From: CAILZL01 sp963748005
Lineage (GTDB): Bacteria > Pseudomonadota > Gammaproteobacteria > Steroidobacterales > Steroidobacteraceae
Direction: 5' to 3'
Assembly: GCA_963748005.1 (NCBI GenBank)
Contig: CAVVHH010000002.1
Location: forward strand, 2,666,001 to 2,730,000
Length of the DNA: 64,000 bases
Shown here: in pieces, positions 27,650 through 35,675 of the stretch
Position numbering within the stretch: position 1 is the stretch's first letter
How the letters are laid out: each line of letters starts with the position of its first letter
Program-made: the position numbers and the translations under genes
Notes under the pieces: model-generated
Databases searched by the model: none
Told to the model about the DNA's origin: nothing
What the model saw: only the letters and a program-made list of their open reading frames with translations

Positions 27650-29272
27650 TCACCAAGGTTTCTGTGCAGCGAAGAAGCGCTTCATGAAATCGAGTTTGGC
27701 CGGCTCGGCAACCGGCATGGTGCCGTAGTTGCCGCCGAGCATCATGATGACAGGCATGCCGTCGAATTCTGGCCAGTTGGGCAGGCCGGGACCATTCGGA
27801 TCACCCCTTATGACGAAATTTGCCCAGTACGAAGACATCGTCTCGGCTACCTTGTGGTCCTGCTCAGTCCAGGGCGAGTTGACTGCGTCAAGGCTATTGA
27901 AGGCGTAGGCGATTTCGGAGCCATGGTATGCACCGCGCGGACCCGGCGGTGCGTGGGTCCAGAAATAGGTATACACCTTGCTGCGCGCCTTCTGCTTCCA
28001 CGCGACCGCCCACAGATAGCTGGTTGCACGGTTGCGATCGCGAGCGAACGTTCTCTGGGTCTGTTCGGCCTGCTCATCCTTCGTCACCGGATACAGCCTG
28101 AGCAACTCATCTGCCATGGCGCCGTAATTCTGTTGTGTCGATTTGTGCAGCTCTGCAAGCGTCAAACCGGGTCGAGGCTCGGCGCCCATTTCGTCGAGGT
28201 TGAAACCGGTCAGCACCGGGACGTCCTGTTGCAAGCCACGCGCATAGGTGTCGCCTATGGAAAACGGCAATACCCAGCCGTCGATGGCCGGACGGAACAC
28301 CGGTAACGAAGCGTCACCGTCATCAGCGGGATCAGCGGTGCGCATATCTACTCCGGACAGCACCTCTTGCCACGTCAGTGCGCGCAGCTCCTGCAGCGAA
28401 CGCGCGCCATGTGCTGCGGCGAAGCGAGCGCCGCGTGTTTCGGTGCTGGCGAGCGAACGTACCTGCACGAAGGTCGGATCGCCAATTGCAATTGCGCGTG
28501 CGCCGCTCTGCGAGATGACGCCACGAAACAGGCCTTTGGCCAGGGGCGACTGCGCCAGTAACAGCACTGCGCCACCACCGGAGGACTGACCGGCAATCGT
28601 GACCCTCGATGGATCGCCGCCGAATGCAGCAATGTTCTGCTTCACCCACTGCAGGCAGGCGATCATATCCAGCAGACCGTAGTTGCCCGAGACCTTGTGC
28701 GGGGACTCCTTGCTGAGTTCGGGTGTGGCCAGGAAGCCGAAGGGACCCACGCGGTAATTTGTCGTCACGACCACCACACCCTTGCGGGCCAGAGCCTCCC
28801 CATCCGAGTTGGGCGACGAAGCCGAGCCGTTAAAAAAGCCGCCGCCAAAGATCCACACCAGCACCGGTCGCTTCTCCTCGGCGGATTGCGCTCCCGTCCA
28901 GACGTTCAGATACAGACAGTCCTCGCTGATCGCCTGACGGTTATTGGCGTTGGCTGGCGCCGGTTGCGCGCAGGTATCGCTGAACTGATCGGCCTTGCGC
29001 ACACCCTCCCAGCGGGCAGCCGGTTGCGGCGCCTTCCAGCGCAGCTCGCCGACTGGCGGGGCGGCGAAGGGAATTCCCTTGTACACCGAAACGGAGGCAT
29101 CACGACCAGCGATGCCCGCGACCAAGCCACCTTCCGTGTGTACAGGCGCAGTGATCGCTGCCAGCAATGAATCCGGGACAGAACAGAGGAGGCCAGACAG
29201 CAACAACTGTTGTGCCGCCGTTTGCATACGGTGCGCGGCAGTTCTGATGTCTGGCAGAGTGATGGCGCGCAT
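27650..29272 (-). CDS. Type-B carboxylesterase/lipase family protein, secreted
   Basis: A 540-residue alpha/beta hydrolase. AAAGGA precedes the ATG at 29272, preferred over one 21 bases upstream. The nucleophile elbow is AGQSSGGGA (Ser230); the acid is likely the Glu in FNLDEMG and the base the His in GAYHGSEIAYAF. The oxyanion strand reads IFGGGFFNGS, with Phe where most members have His. The N-terminus resembles an export signal. It probably hydrolyses esters in the periplasm. A copy of the shared regulatory element lies 190 bases upstream, linking it to the 43-48 kb genes. A similar esterase lies at 51.3 kb. Confidence 0.85.
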   Translation of the reverse strand: MRAITLPDIRTAAHRMQTAAQQLLLSGLLCSVPDSLLAAITAPVHTEGGLVAGIAGRDASVSVYKGIPFAAPPVGELRWKAPQPAARWEGVRKADQFSDTCAQPAPANANNRQAISEDCLYLNVWTGAQSAEEKRPVLVWIFGGGFFNGSASSPNSDGEALARKGVVVVTTNYRVGPFGFLATPELSKESPHKVSGNYGLLDMIACLQWVKQNIAAFGGDPSRVTIAGQSSGGGAVLLLAQSPLAKGLFRGVISQSGARAIAIGDPTFVQVRSLASTETRGARFAAAHGARSLQELRALTWQEVLSGVDMRTADPADDGDASLPVFRPAIDGWVLPFSIGDTYARGLQQDVPVLTGFNLDEMGAEPRPGLTLAELHKSTQQNYGAMADELLRLYPVTKDEQAEQTQRTFARDRNRATSYLWAVAWKQKARSKVYTYFWTHAPPGPRGAYHGSEIAYAFNSLDAVNSPWTEQDHKVAETMSSYWANFVIRGDPNGPGLPNWPEFDGMPVIMMLGGNYGTMPVAEPAKLDFMKRFFAAQKPW

Positions 29273-29610
29273 GTTCTGAGTTCCTTTCTGCATGTGACGG
29301 CAATAAAGGTGGTCAGGTATCGGAGGCGATGGCCAGCAATCAGAAATTCAAACTGGTCGAACCCCGCTGGGTCATTGTTCGATCGCATTGGTCCCTGACA
29401 ATGGCCAAGGCGGATTATTTGTGTGTTCTGCGCAGCATTATAGGCATCCGGAGTTCGAGGAGCCATTCGAAATTGGCGCTCGCCATAGGTTTTTGCGGAA
29501 CCTGAAAAAGTCGGCGTGACGGGACGTCAATAAAGAAAGAGGACGCCGTGTTCATCCATGCGGTGTTGCTTCTTTGAAATCAGCGCCGCCTGGACTTCAA
29601 GCAGAAATTA
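29273..29610. other. Intergenic region holding regulatory element copy D
   Basis: About 340 bases between the esterase start and the FecR stop. It contains one copy of the shared element (29462-29494) and otherwise nothing recognisable as a gene. Confidence 0.5.
29462..29494 (-). promoter_or_regulatory. Shared gapped regulatory element, copy D
   Basis: On the minus strand this reads AAAAACCTATG, six bases, GC, three bases, TTTCGAATG. It fits the five-copy pattern [G/A]AAA[A/G][C/G][T/C][T/G]ATG-N6-GC-N3-TTT[C/T]-N2-AT with exact spacing. It lies 190 bases upstream of the carboxylesterase and points the same way. Confidence 0.6.
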
Positions 29611-30669
29611 TCATCGCGCTCTGATCAGGATTTTCTGTCCGGATTGTTCAACAGCCAGATCGGGTTCATGCGCGAGCACCTCAACCAGCGATTCGGGATC
29701 ATCGGCATCGAAGACCCCCGAGTAGACACGTGCCGCGATGGCTGCATCGGCTAAGCGAATCTGCTCACGGTTGTAGCGATTGAATTCCTGAACGATGCTG
29801 GCCAGGGAGTCCTCCTGGAAAATCAACCGTCGTTCGCGCCAGGCAATGGCATCGGCGACATCTGCAACGGTACGCACGCTGACAGCTCCAGCGGGGTTGA
29901 TCTGTGCCACTTCGCTCGCGGCGAGGTTGATGCTCGTCGAATCACCGGACAAAACGCCCGCATTGCCCTGCGGGTCTGCGGACAGCGCAACTCCCTTGAT
30001 CTCGGAGCTGACTTTTACACGTCCCTCAATAACCGCAACCTTTGTTCCTTCGGGCCGCGCGTACACATTGAACTGTGTGCCCACCGCCTGAATCATGGCC
30101 GTATCCGTGTGCACGCGAAATGGCGCACTGGGATCATGATGAACCTTGAACAGCGCTTCGCCTTCAACCAGCCTTACATCGCGAACATGTCTGGAAAAAC
30201 GCAGGGCCACTCGCGAACGGGTATTGAGATACATGACGGATCCATCTTCAAGCTCAAATGCCCGCTGCTCACCGGCGACGGTCTGGAATTCCTGCCAGCC
30301 TTGTTGCTTTGGCATCAGCAGCACGACAAATAGCGCAACAAGCGCCAGGCCCGCGGCGACCGCGACACCACGCCAATAGCGATGGGACATGTCCGGCAGA
30401 GCCGCGCGTCTGAACCGGCTCGCGACGTTAACAATGCTGTGCTCAGCCTGCGCCAGCAACGATTCGATGTCGTGATGGCGATCGGTGTCGAACTGACTCA
30501 ATGCCTGATCCAGCGCATACGCAGACAGGAAGTCACGTACGTTACGCGGTGATTCCTTCAGCCAGGCAACAAATTCCGCACGCTGCCTGGCCGTGGGCTG
30601 GCGAAGAATTTCTACCCATGCAGAGGCTTGCCTTGCATGCAGGATTTCGATTTGACGGTGCTCGTTCAT
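29611..30669 (-). CDS. FecR-family anti-sigma/sigma-regulator protein
   Basis: A 352-residue inner-membrane protein. Residues about 10-55 match the DUF4880 N-terminal domain (ASAWVEILRQPTARQRAEF), with a membrane helix at about 97-117 (WRGVAVAAGLALVALFVVLL). The periplasmic FecR domain contains AGEQRAFELEDGSVMYLNT and AVGTQFNVYARPEGTKVAVI. A C-terminal DUF4974-like domain ends the protein (YNREQIRLADAAI). FecR relays a signal from a TBDT's STN domain to its ECF sigma factor. It lies 18 bases downstream of the sigma gene, with the STN-bearing receptor divergent, the standard arrangement. Confidence 0.9.
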   Translation of the reverse strand: MNEHRQIEILHARQASAWVEILRQPTARQRAEFVAWLKESPRNVRDFLSAYALDQALSQFDTDRHHDIESLLAQAEHSIVNVASRFRRAALPDMSHRYWRGVAVAAGLALVALFVVLLMPKQQGWQEFQTVAGEQRAFELEDGSVMYLNTRSRVALRFSRHVRDVRLVEGEALFKVHHDPSAPFRVHTDTAMIQAVGTQFNVYARPEGTKVAVIEGRVKVSSEIKGVALSADPQGNAGVLSGDSTSINLAASEVAQINPAGAVSVRTVADVADAIAWRERRLIFQEDSLASIVQEFNRYNREQIRLADAAIAARVYSGVFDADDPESLVEVLAHEPDLAVEQSGQKILIRAR

Positions 30670-30687
30670 CTCAGTGCGTCCATGAAC

Positions 30688-31221
30688 CTAGAAGTCCGCC
30701 AGTATGAGCCGCAGACTGGCGCGAGCTTCGACGACGTATTTTTCCACAGTATGCACGGACAAGTTGGCGGTCCTGGCAGCTTCGGCATAGGAAAGTCCAT
30801 CGCGTTTCACCAGTAGCAGCACCAGTCGATGTGTGGGTGGTAACTGGCGGAATGCCCGCTCAAGCCGAGTCTGCAGATCAAGCTGTTCAGCAAGGCCTTG
30901 CGCCGTAATCTCCTCCAGATCGGCGGATATCTCGTCGGTGATTTCGGAATCGAACACGACCAGATCGTGCTGCTTCCGCTGCCGGAATTCGCTCACGACG
31001 TTTGCGGCAATTCCCAGCAGATAGGCAAGCGGTTTGCGTACCAGATCGGCATCCTGGATCCGCAGCAGTCGTGCAAATACTTCCTGCGCCAGATCATCGG
31101 CATCCGGCGCCTGACCAACGCGACGCAGCAGAAATCGATGTAAATCCCGGGTGTGATTCCGGAAGATCGACTCTGCAAAACGTTCGGCGGCGCGGGTGGA
31201 TTTGGCGGGTTCAGATGACAT
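30688..31221 (-). CDS. ECF sigma factor, FecI-like
   Basis: A 177-residue protein from the ATG at 31221 (GAGAG upstream); the frame extends 96 bases further without a supporting site. Sigma region 2 spans FRNHTRDLHRFLLRRVGQ to PLAYLLGIAANVVSEFRQRK, with DADDLAQEVFARLL between. Region 4 contains LPPTHRLVLLLVKRDGLSYA and NLSVHTVEKYVVEARASLR. FecI-type factors are activated by FecR when a receptor is occupied and then transcribe the receptor gene, here the divergent TBDT at 31.4 kb. Confidence 0.9.
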   Translation of the reverse strand: MSSEPAKSTRAAERFAESIFRNHTRDLHRFLLRRVGQAPDADDLAQEVFARLLRIQDADLVRKPLAYLLGIAANVVSEFRQRKQHDLVVFDSEITDEISADLEEITAQGLAEQLDLQTRLERAFRQLPPTHRLVLLLVKRDGLSYAEAARTANLSVHTVEKYVVEARASLRLILADF

Positions 31222-31270
31222 CAAGACTCTCGTCCAGTATTCGTCTATATAGACTGTGTCTCCCGGGAGG

Positions 31271-31306
31271 AAAAAACCGGTAGTGAAATTCAGAGTACCG
31301 GGTTTT
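31271..31306. promoter_or_regulatory. Imperfect palindrome in the sigma/TBDT divergent promoter
   Basis: AAAACCGGTA at 31273-31282 and TACCGGGTTTT at 31296-31306 form an inverted repeat around a 13-base spacer, midway between the divergent sigma-factor and receptor genes. It is a candidate operator or dual promoter element; no regulator is identified. Confidence 0.4.
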
Positions 31307-31353
31307 ACCACATACAACAGACTAAATAACTACAGGGCAGGTGTCCGCGGCGA

Positions 31354-34300
31354 ATGGTCGCAGCGCCAGCTTCAGCAAAGAACAACGCAATGGCTATCAG
31401 ATTGGGGGCGTGGATGCGCACGGTTTTGCTCGGCACGATGGGAGCGCTGGCCTTGGGCTTGCCTGCTGCCGCCCAGCCACAAAGCAAGACCAGCTCCTTT
31501 ACCCTCACCATACCTGCTGCCCCGCTGGGCGACGCACTCAACCAATTTGCCCAACAAACCGGTTTGCAGGTGCTGTTTTCGTCACAGCTGGTGGCACAGA
31601 TGCAAGGTCCCAGAGTGACCGGGTCTCACACCGCCGAAGAAGCGCTGAGCCAGTTGCTAGCCAACACCGGGTTGAAGTTCGAATTCGTCAACCCGCGCAC
31701 CATCACCATCGTCAGCGCCTCAAATCCGCCCAGCCAGCCGGAAAAGCTCACTAAATCCGTTGTGGAAGCAAGGTTCGCCGAACAGCAGGGCAAAGATGTT
31801 CCTGACGAAAATCTCAAGACGACAGAAACCAACAATGCCAGATCAGCCAGGGGAGATAATTCAATGAAACACAATAGTTTTCTTGCGCGGGTCGCCGCCT
31901 TTCTCGGGGTCTGCGCCTCCGCATCCATATCCAGTACCGCATGTGCGCAGGGCGTTGCGGCAGCCAATGCCTCCCTTGAACTTGAAGAAGTGGTTGTAAC
32001 CGGATCGCGCGTCATCACCAATGGCAACGACAGCCCGACGCCGGTGACTGTTGTGAGCATGGATCAGCTGATGACTGCAAACCCTACCGGCCTGTCTCAG
32101 GCGCTGCAGCAGATGCCGGCCCTGCTGGCTTCGCCGAACCAGGGCGGTCAAGGCCCGGGAGTCACGGCCGTCATCAATTTGCGTGGCATCTATGGCGGAC
32201 GCAATCTGGTCCTCATTGATGGTCACCGGCAGCCGCCCACGGTTCCCGGCAGCAATGCTGGCGTTGATACCAACCTGATCCCACAGATGCTGTTGAAGCG
32301 GGTCGACATCGTTACCGGTGGCGCCTCGGCGGTGTATGGCTCCGACGCCGTCACCGGCGTGATCAATTTCGTTATGGACAATAACTTCAACGGTGTGAAA
32401 TTCACTGGCCAGGTGGGTCAGTCAACTTACAACGACGACCATACGTACAACTTCGGTATTGCCGCAGGTACCCAGCTGTTCGACGGGCGCGGGCACATCG
32501 AGGCCAGTTATCAGAATTTCAACGATCCTGGGCTTCCCGACAGATTTTCCCGTGCCTGGGGCCGGGGTGTGTGGAGCATGCAGGGCGCCGTGCCCAATGC
32601 GCCGGGCAATGCTGCGGCCGGGACGGTCAACAATCCTTATCGCCTCTACCGTGATGTTCGCTTTGGTACCACCAACTTCGGTGGCGTGATCAACTCCGGC
32701 ACACTGGCGGGTCTGCAGTTTGCGCAGAATGGTCTGCTGAGTACCTTTACTGCTGGTGCTCCCACCGGCTCAGGTGGGGTCCAGATCGGCGGCGACGGTG
32801 GTTATTACACTACTACGTCGGCGTTTGCAGGCCAGAATATGGACCAGGCATTTGTCCGCTTCGATTACGACTTTACCGACACCATGAAAGGTTATGTGGA
32901 GGCGATCCCGAGCAGAGTCCACAACTGGGCTAACCAGACGAATGCCAATCTCAGTAACAGAGCAATTGGCTACAACAATGCCTACCTCTCCACGCTCCAG
33001 CCGAATTACCAGGCGCTGATCGCTGCGGCTCGCGCTAATCCCGCCTGCGCGGCATTAGCGACTGCACCACCGACTGCTACCTGCGCGTTCAATTTCAGCA
33101 GGATCTTCAATCAGCTTGACGCGTTTCCGGCCCCCAGAACCGAGACCACGGAAAACAGCCTTACTTTCCTGGCTGGTCTTGCCGGCTCGTTGGGCGATTA
33201 CAAATGGGATATCGGCTTCGAGCATGCCAAAGAAACGACCAAGCAGGTCCGGCCGAACAACTACAGCAACCCGCGACTGTTTGCCGCATTGAATGCGGTC
33301 GTGAACCCGGCCAATGGTCAGACCGTATGTAACGCGGCGCTGGTGAATCCGGCGGTCTATAGCGGCTGCGTGCCCCTGAACGTGTTCGGCCCAACCTCGA
33401 TGAGCCGAGCGGCGTTTGACTGGATATCGAACCCGTCCAGCGACACCACCACCAACGCCATTGACGACGTAACCGCCAGCATCACCGGCGCCCCGATCAG
33501 CAGCTGGGCCGGTCCGATCGACATGGCCTTGTCCGGCGAGTGGCGTCGTCAGACCTACGCGGTCGACAGCACTGCGTATCCAAGCGATCCGGTCAGTTGC
33601 ACGGGTATTCAGTTCAACTGCACTTCCAGCACCACGCCTTATCAGAGTGCCACGGCGGCATTCCCCGAAGCCGAGGTGACGGTCAGTGAGTACGCGTTTG
33701 AAGCGCAGGTTCCATTGTTGGTTGATGCTGCTTTAGCCAAGTCCCTGGCTTTCAACGGGGCAGCACGTTATACCGATTACAGCACCAGCGGCGGCATCTG
33801 GAGCTGGAAAGTCGGCCTGACCTGGGCGATGAATGACGCCTTGGCGGTGCGCGCGACCCGCTCCCGCGACATACGCGCACCCACGCTGCAGAACCTGTTC
33901 GCCCCGCTGACCGTAGGCGTATCGGTTCCATTTGCCGACATTCAGGTCAACGTTCCTGCTGGTGTCAACAACATTGTCACGCCTACCACCCAGACCAGGG
34001 GCAACCCCAATCTCCTCCCGGAAATTGGCAATACCACGACTGTCGGATTTGTCTGGACGCCGCAGTTCATCGAGGGATTCAGTGCGTCGATTGATCTCTA
34101 CGACATCGACATTACTCAAGGGATCAATAATCCTTCGCCGTTCCAGGTCGCGACACTGAGGTCCTGCGTGGACAGCGGTGGAACCGCACCGGTTTGCGTC
34201 CTGTACGTGCGGCCCTTGCCGTACAGTGACCACACCGCAGCGAACCTGCTCACCCAGACCAATAACATCGTGGTGAACACCGGCGGAGTGAGTACCAAGG

Positions 34301-34812
34301 GCATTGATACGGAGTTGAACTATAGACGCTCGATCGCCGGGCGTCCTTTCAGTACGCGCCTCCTGCTGAATTACCAGCCCCACCTGATCTATGACCTGAC
34401 CCCGGCCCCGATCGTCGATGTGGGTGGTGCTGCCGACGGTGTAAACGTCCTGGCGGCGACACCGAACATAAAGGGGTTGCTCCAGATCAGTTATGACGTG
34501 GTCGAAAACTTCACGGTCACGTTGCAGGAAAGGGCTCGTAATGCAGTGACGCAAAACGGTAACGAATCTCTGATCATCGTCCCCAATAGTGTACGTGGGG
34601 CCTGGTACACGGACTTGAATCTGAACTACAAGATGAAGCCAGGTGGAGGCGACCTGGATGTGTTTCTCAATATCAGAAACCTGATAAACACACCGCCTGA
34701 TCCATGGGCTAGCACCGGCGGTACGGGCCAGATTGGCACCTTCGGCGGCTGGTTGCAGGGCGACGATCCGATGGGGCGCTACTACACACTCGGCTTTCGC
34801 TACAAGCTGTAA
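31354..34812 (+). CDS. TonB-dependent transducer with STN domain and an internal second signal peptide
   Basis: The open frame gives 1152 residues. A first signal peptide (VLLGTMGALALGLPAAAQ) is followed by an STN domain at about 48-122 (FTLTIPAAPLGDALNQFAQQ to TITIV), the FecR-contacting module. Unusually, a second signal peptide then appears at residue 171 (LARVAAFLGVCASASIS, ending TACAQ), followed by the TonB-box/plug start LELEEVVVTGSRVI and a full 22-strand-type barrel ending LGFRYKL. The internal ATG at 31864 has AGGGGAGA eight bases upstream and would give a 982-residue receptor, the same size as the window's other TBDTs. Start choice for the long form is uncertain (31354 or 31390). 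Divergent from FecI/FecR. Confidence 0.85.
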   Translation: MVAAPASAKNNAMAIRLGAWMRTVLLGTMGALALGLPAAAQPQSKTSSFTLTIPAAPLGDALNQFAQQTGLQVLFSSQLVAQMQGPRVTGSHTAEEALSQLLANTGLKFEFVNPRTITIVSASNPPSQPEKLTKSVVEARFAEQQGKDVPDENLKTTETNNARSARGDNSMKHNSFLARVAAFLGVCASASISSTACAQGVAAANASLELEEVVVTGSRVITNGNDSPTPVTVVSMDQLMTANPTGLSQALQQMPALLASPNQGGQGPGVTAVINLRGIYGGRNLVLIDGHRQPPTVPGSNAGVDTNLIPQMLLKRVDIVTGGASAVYGSDAVTGVINFVMDNNFNGVKFTGQVGQSTYNDDHTYNFGIAAGTQLFDGRGHIEASYQNFNDPGLPDRFSRAWGRGVWSMQGAVPNAPGNAAAGTVNNPYRLYRDVRFGTTNFGGVINSGTLAGLQFAQNGLLSTFTAGAPTGSGGVQIGGDGGYYTTTSAFAGQNMDQAFVRFDYDFTDTMKGYVEAIPSRVHNWANQTNANLSNRAIGYNNAYLSTLQPNYQALIAAARANPACAALATAPPTATCAFNFSRIFNQLDAFPAPRTETTENSLTFLAGLAGSLGDYKWDIGFEHAKETTKQVRPNNYSNPRLFAALNAVVNPANGQTVCNAALVNPAVYSGCVPLNVFGPTSMSRAAFDWISNPSSDTTTNAIDDVTASITGAPISSWAGPIDMALSGEWRRQTYAVDSTAYPSDPVSCTGIQFNCTSSTTPYQSATAAFPEAEVTVSEYAFEAQVPLLVDAALAKSLAFNGAARYTDYSTSGGIWSWKVGLTWAMNDALAVRATRSRDIRAPTLQNLFAPLTVGVSVPFADIQVNVPAGVNNIVTPTTQTRGNPNLLPEIGNTTTVGFVWTPQFIEGFSASIDLYDIDITQGINNPSPFQVATLRSCVDSGGTAPVCVLYVRPLPYSDHTAANLLTQTNNIVVNTGGVSTKGIDTELNYRRSIAGRPFSTRLLLNYQPHLIYDLTPAPIVDVGGAADGVNVLAATPNIKGLLQISYDVVENFTVTLQERARNAVTQNGNESLIIVPNSVRGAWYTDLNLNYKMKPGGGDLDVFLNIRNLINTPPDPWASTGGTGQIGTFGGWLQGDDPMGRYYTLGFRYKL
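31849..31866 (+). promoter_or_regulatory. Internal ribosome binding site and start codon within the transducer gene
   Basis: AGGGGAGA at 31849-31856 stands eight bases before the ATG at 31864, in the same frame as the long gene and directly before a complete signal peptide. It is the best ribosome binding site in the first 600 bases of this gene. Confidence 0.6.
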
Positions 34813-34824
34813 GCTCAGAATGCG

Positions 34825-34851
34825 ATCTCCGGGAGACGCTCTCCCGGAGAT
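34825..34851. terminator. Hairpin after the STN transducer
   Basis: TCTCCGGGAG-acgct-CTCCCGGAGA is a perfect 10-bp stem starting 14 bases after the receptor stop. No T-run follows, so it is a weak intrinsic terminator or an mRNA 3'-end stabiliser. Confidence 0.6.
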
Positions 34852-35164
34852 TGCACGAGCAATCGAAAAGATCTCGGCGAGCGCGGTTCATGCAATTTCA
34901 TGCAATGTTGAGCCGCGCATCATTGTTTGCAGCCACACTCACCATGATTCATGTATCACGGCTGGACTGACGCCAATAGCTCACCGCGCTTGAGCATCGA
35001 CTATTACACTAAGGCAGGACAGGTGGATCGGACACACCGCTGCGTCCCTATCTACAGGTTGCGAAGTAAAAATAATCGGGCAGTATCGACGATGCCAAGG
35101 TTTTTCCTGTACGGTGCCATGGCATTCACGCAACGTGAATCACTGATCAATATAAGGGGACGAT
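34852..35164. other. Intergenic region without a gene
   Basis: About 310 bases between the transducer hairpin and the cytochrome gene. It has a short direct repeat (CATGCAATTTCATGCAATG near 34889) and an AAGGGGA ribosome binding site at its end; nothing else was recognised. Confidence 0.4.
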
Positions 35165-35644
35165 ATGTTTGCAACAGTGTCGGCGACGATCCGAATGATG
35201 TTGGCAGGTATGTCCGTCTGGGCAGTGGGCAGCAATGTTGTCTCGGCCCAGGAGTCCGGTACTGCGCCGCTCACGGTGGTCACCCGGGTCTACGACAAGC
35301 AGCAGCTGCTGAATGTGCCCGCCTTGTCGACTGATGCGCGCAAGGGGCGCGCGCTGTGGTTGCAACGCTGCGCGTATTGCCATGACGGGGTAGGACAGCC
35401 GACGTACAAGACGATGGGGCCTTGGCTGGGCGCTGAAACCGTTGAGCTGCTCGGGCCTGATGCGCTGCGTGCGCTGATTGGTGTCGGTACCGAACGGATG
35501 CCCGGTTTCCGCTATACCTTGCAGCCGCAACAGGTCACTCAGCTGATTGAATTCATGAAGACAGTAACCGCTGATCAAAAGCCGACACCGCAGCAACTGG
35601 CCAGGAAGTCCAGCGGCGCTTCGGCACAACTGAGCGGTGAATGA
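35165..35644 (+). CDS. Small periplasmic cytochrome c
   Basis: A 159-residue protein with a signal peptide (MMLAGMSVWAVGSNVVSAQ), one heme-c site CAYCH (Cys69, Cys72, His73) and a likely axial Met112 in TERMPGF. Length and layout match class I cytochrome c. AAGGGGA precedes the ATG. The next gene, whose product also binds heme c, starts about 30 bases downstream. The two probably form an electron-transfer pair for a periplasmic oxidation. Confidence 0.85.
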   Translation: MFATVSATIRMMLAGMSVWAVGSNVVSAQESGTAPLTVVTRVYDKQQLLNVPALSTDARKGRALWLQRCAYCHDGVGQPTYKTMGPWLGAETVELLGPDALRALIGVGTERMPGFRYTLQPQQVTQLIEFMKTVTADQKPTPQQLARKSSGASAQLSGE

Positions 35645-35675
35645 GCGTGGCAGCACGCTCGCAAGAGGGGAAAGC

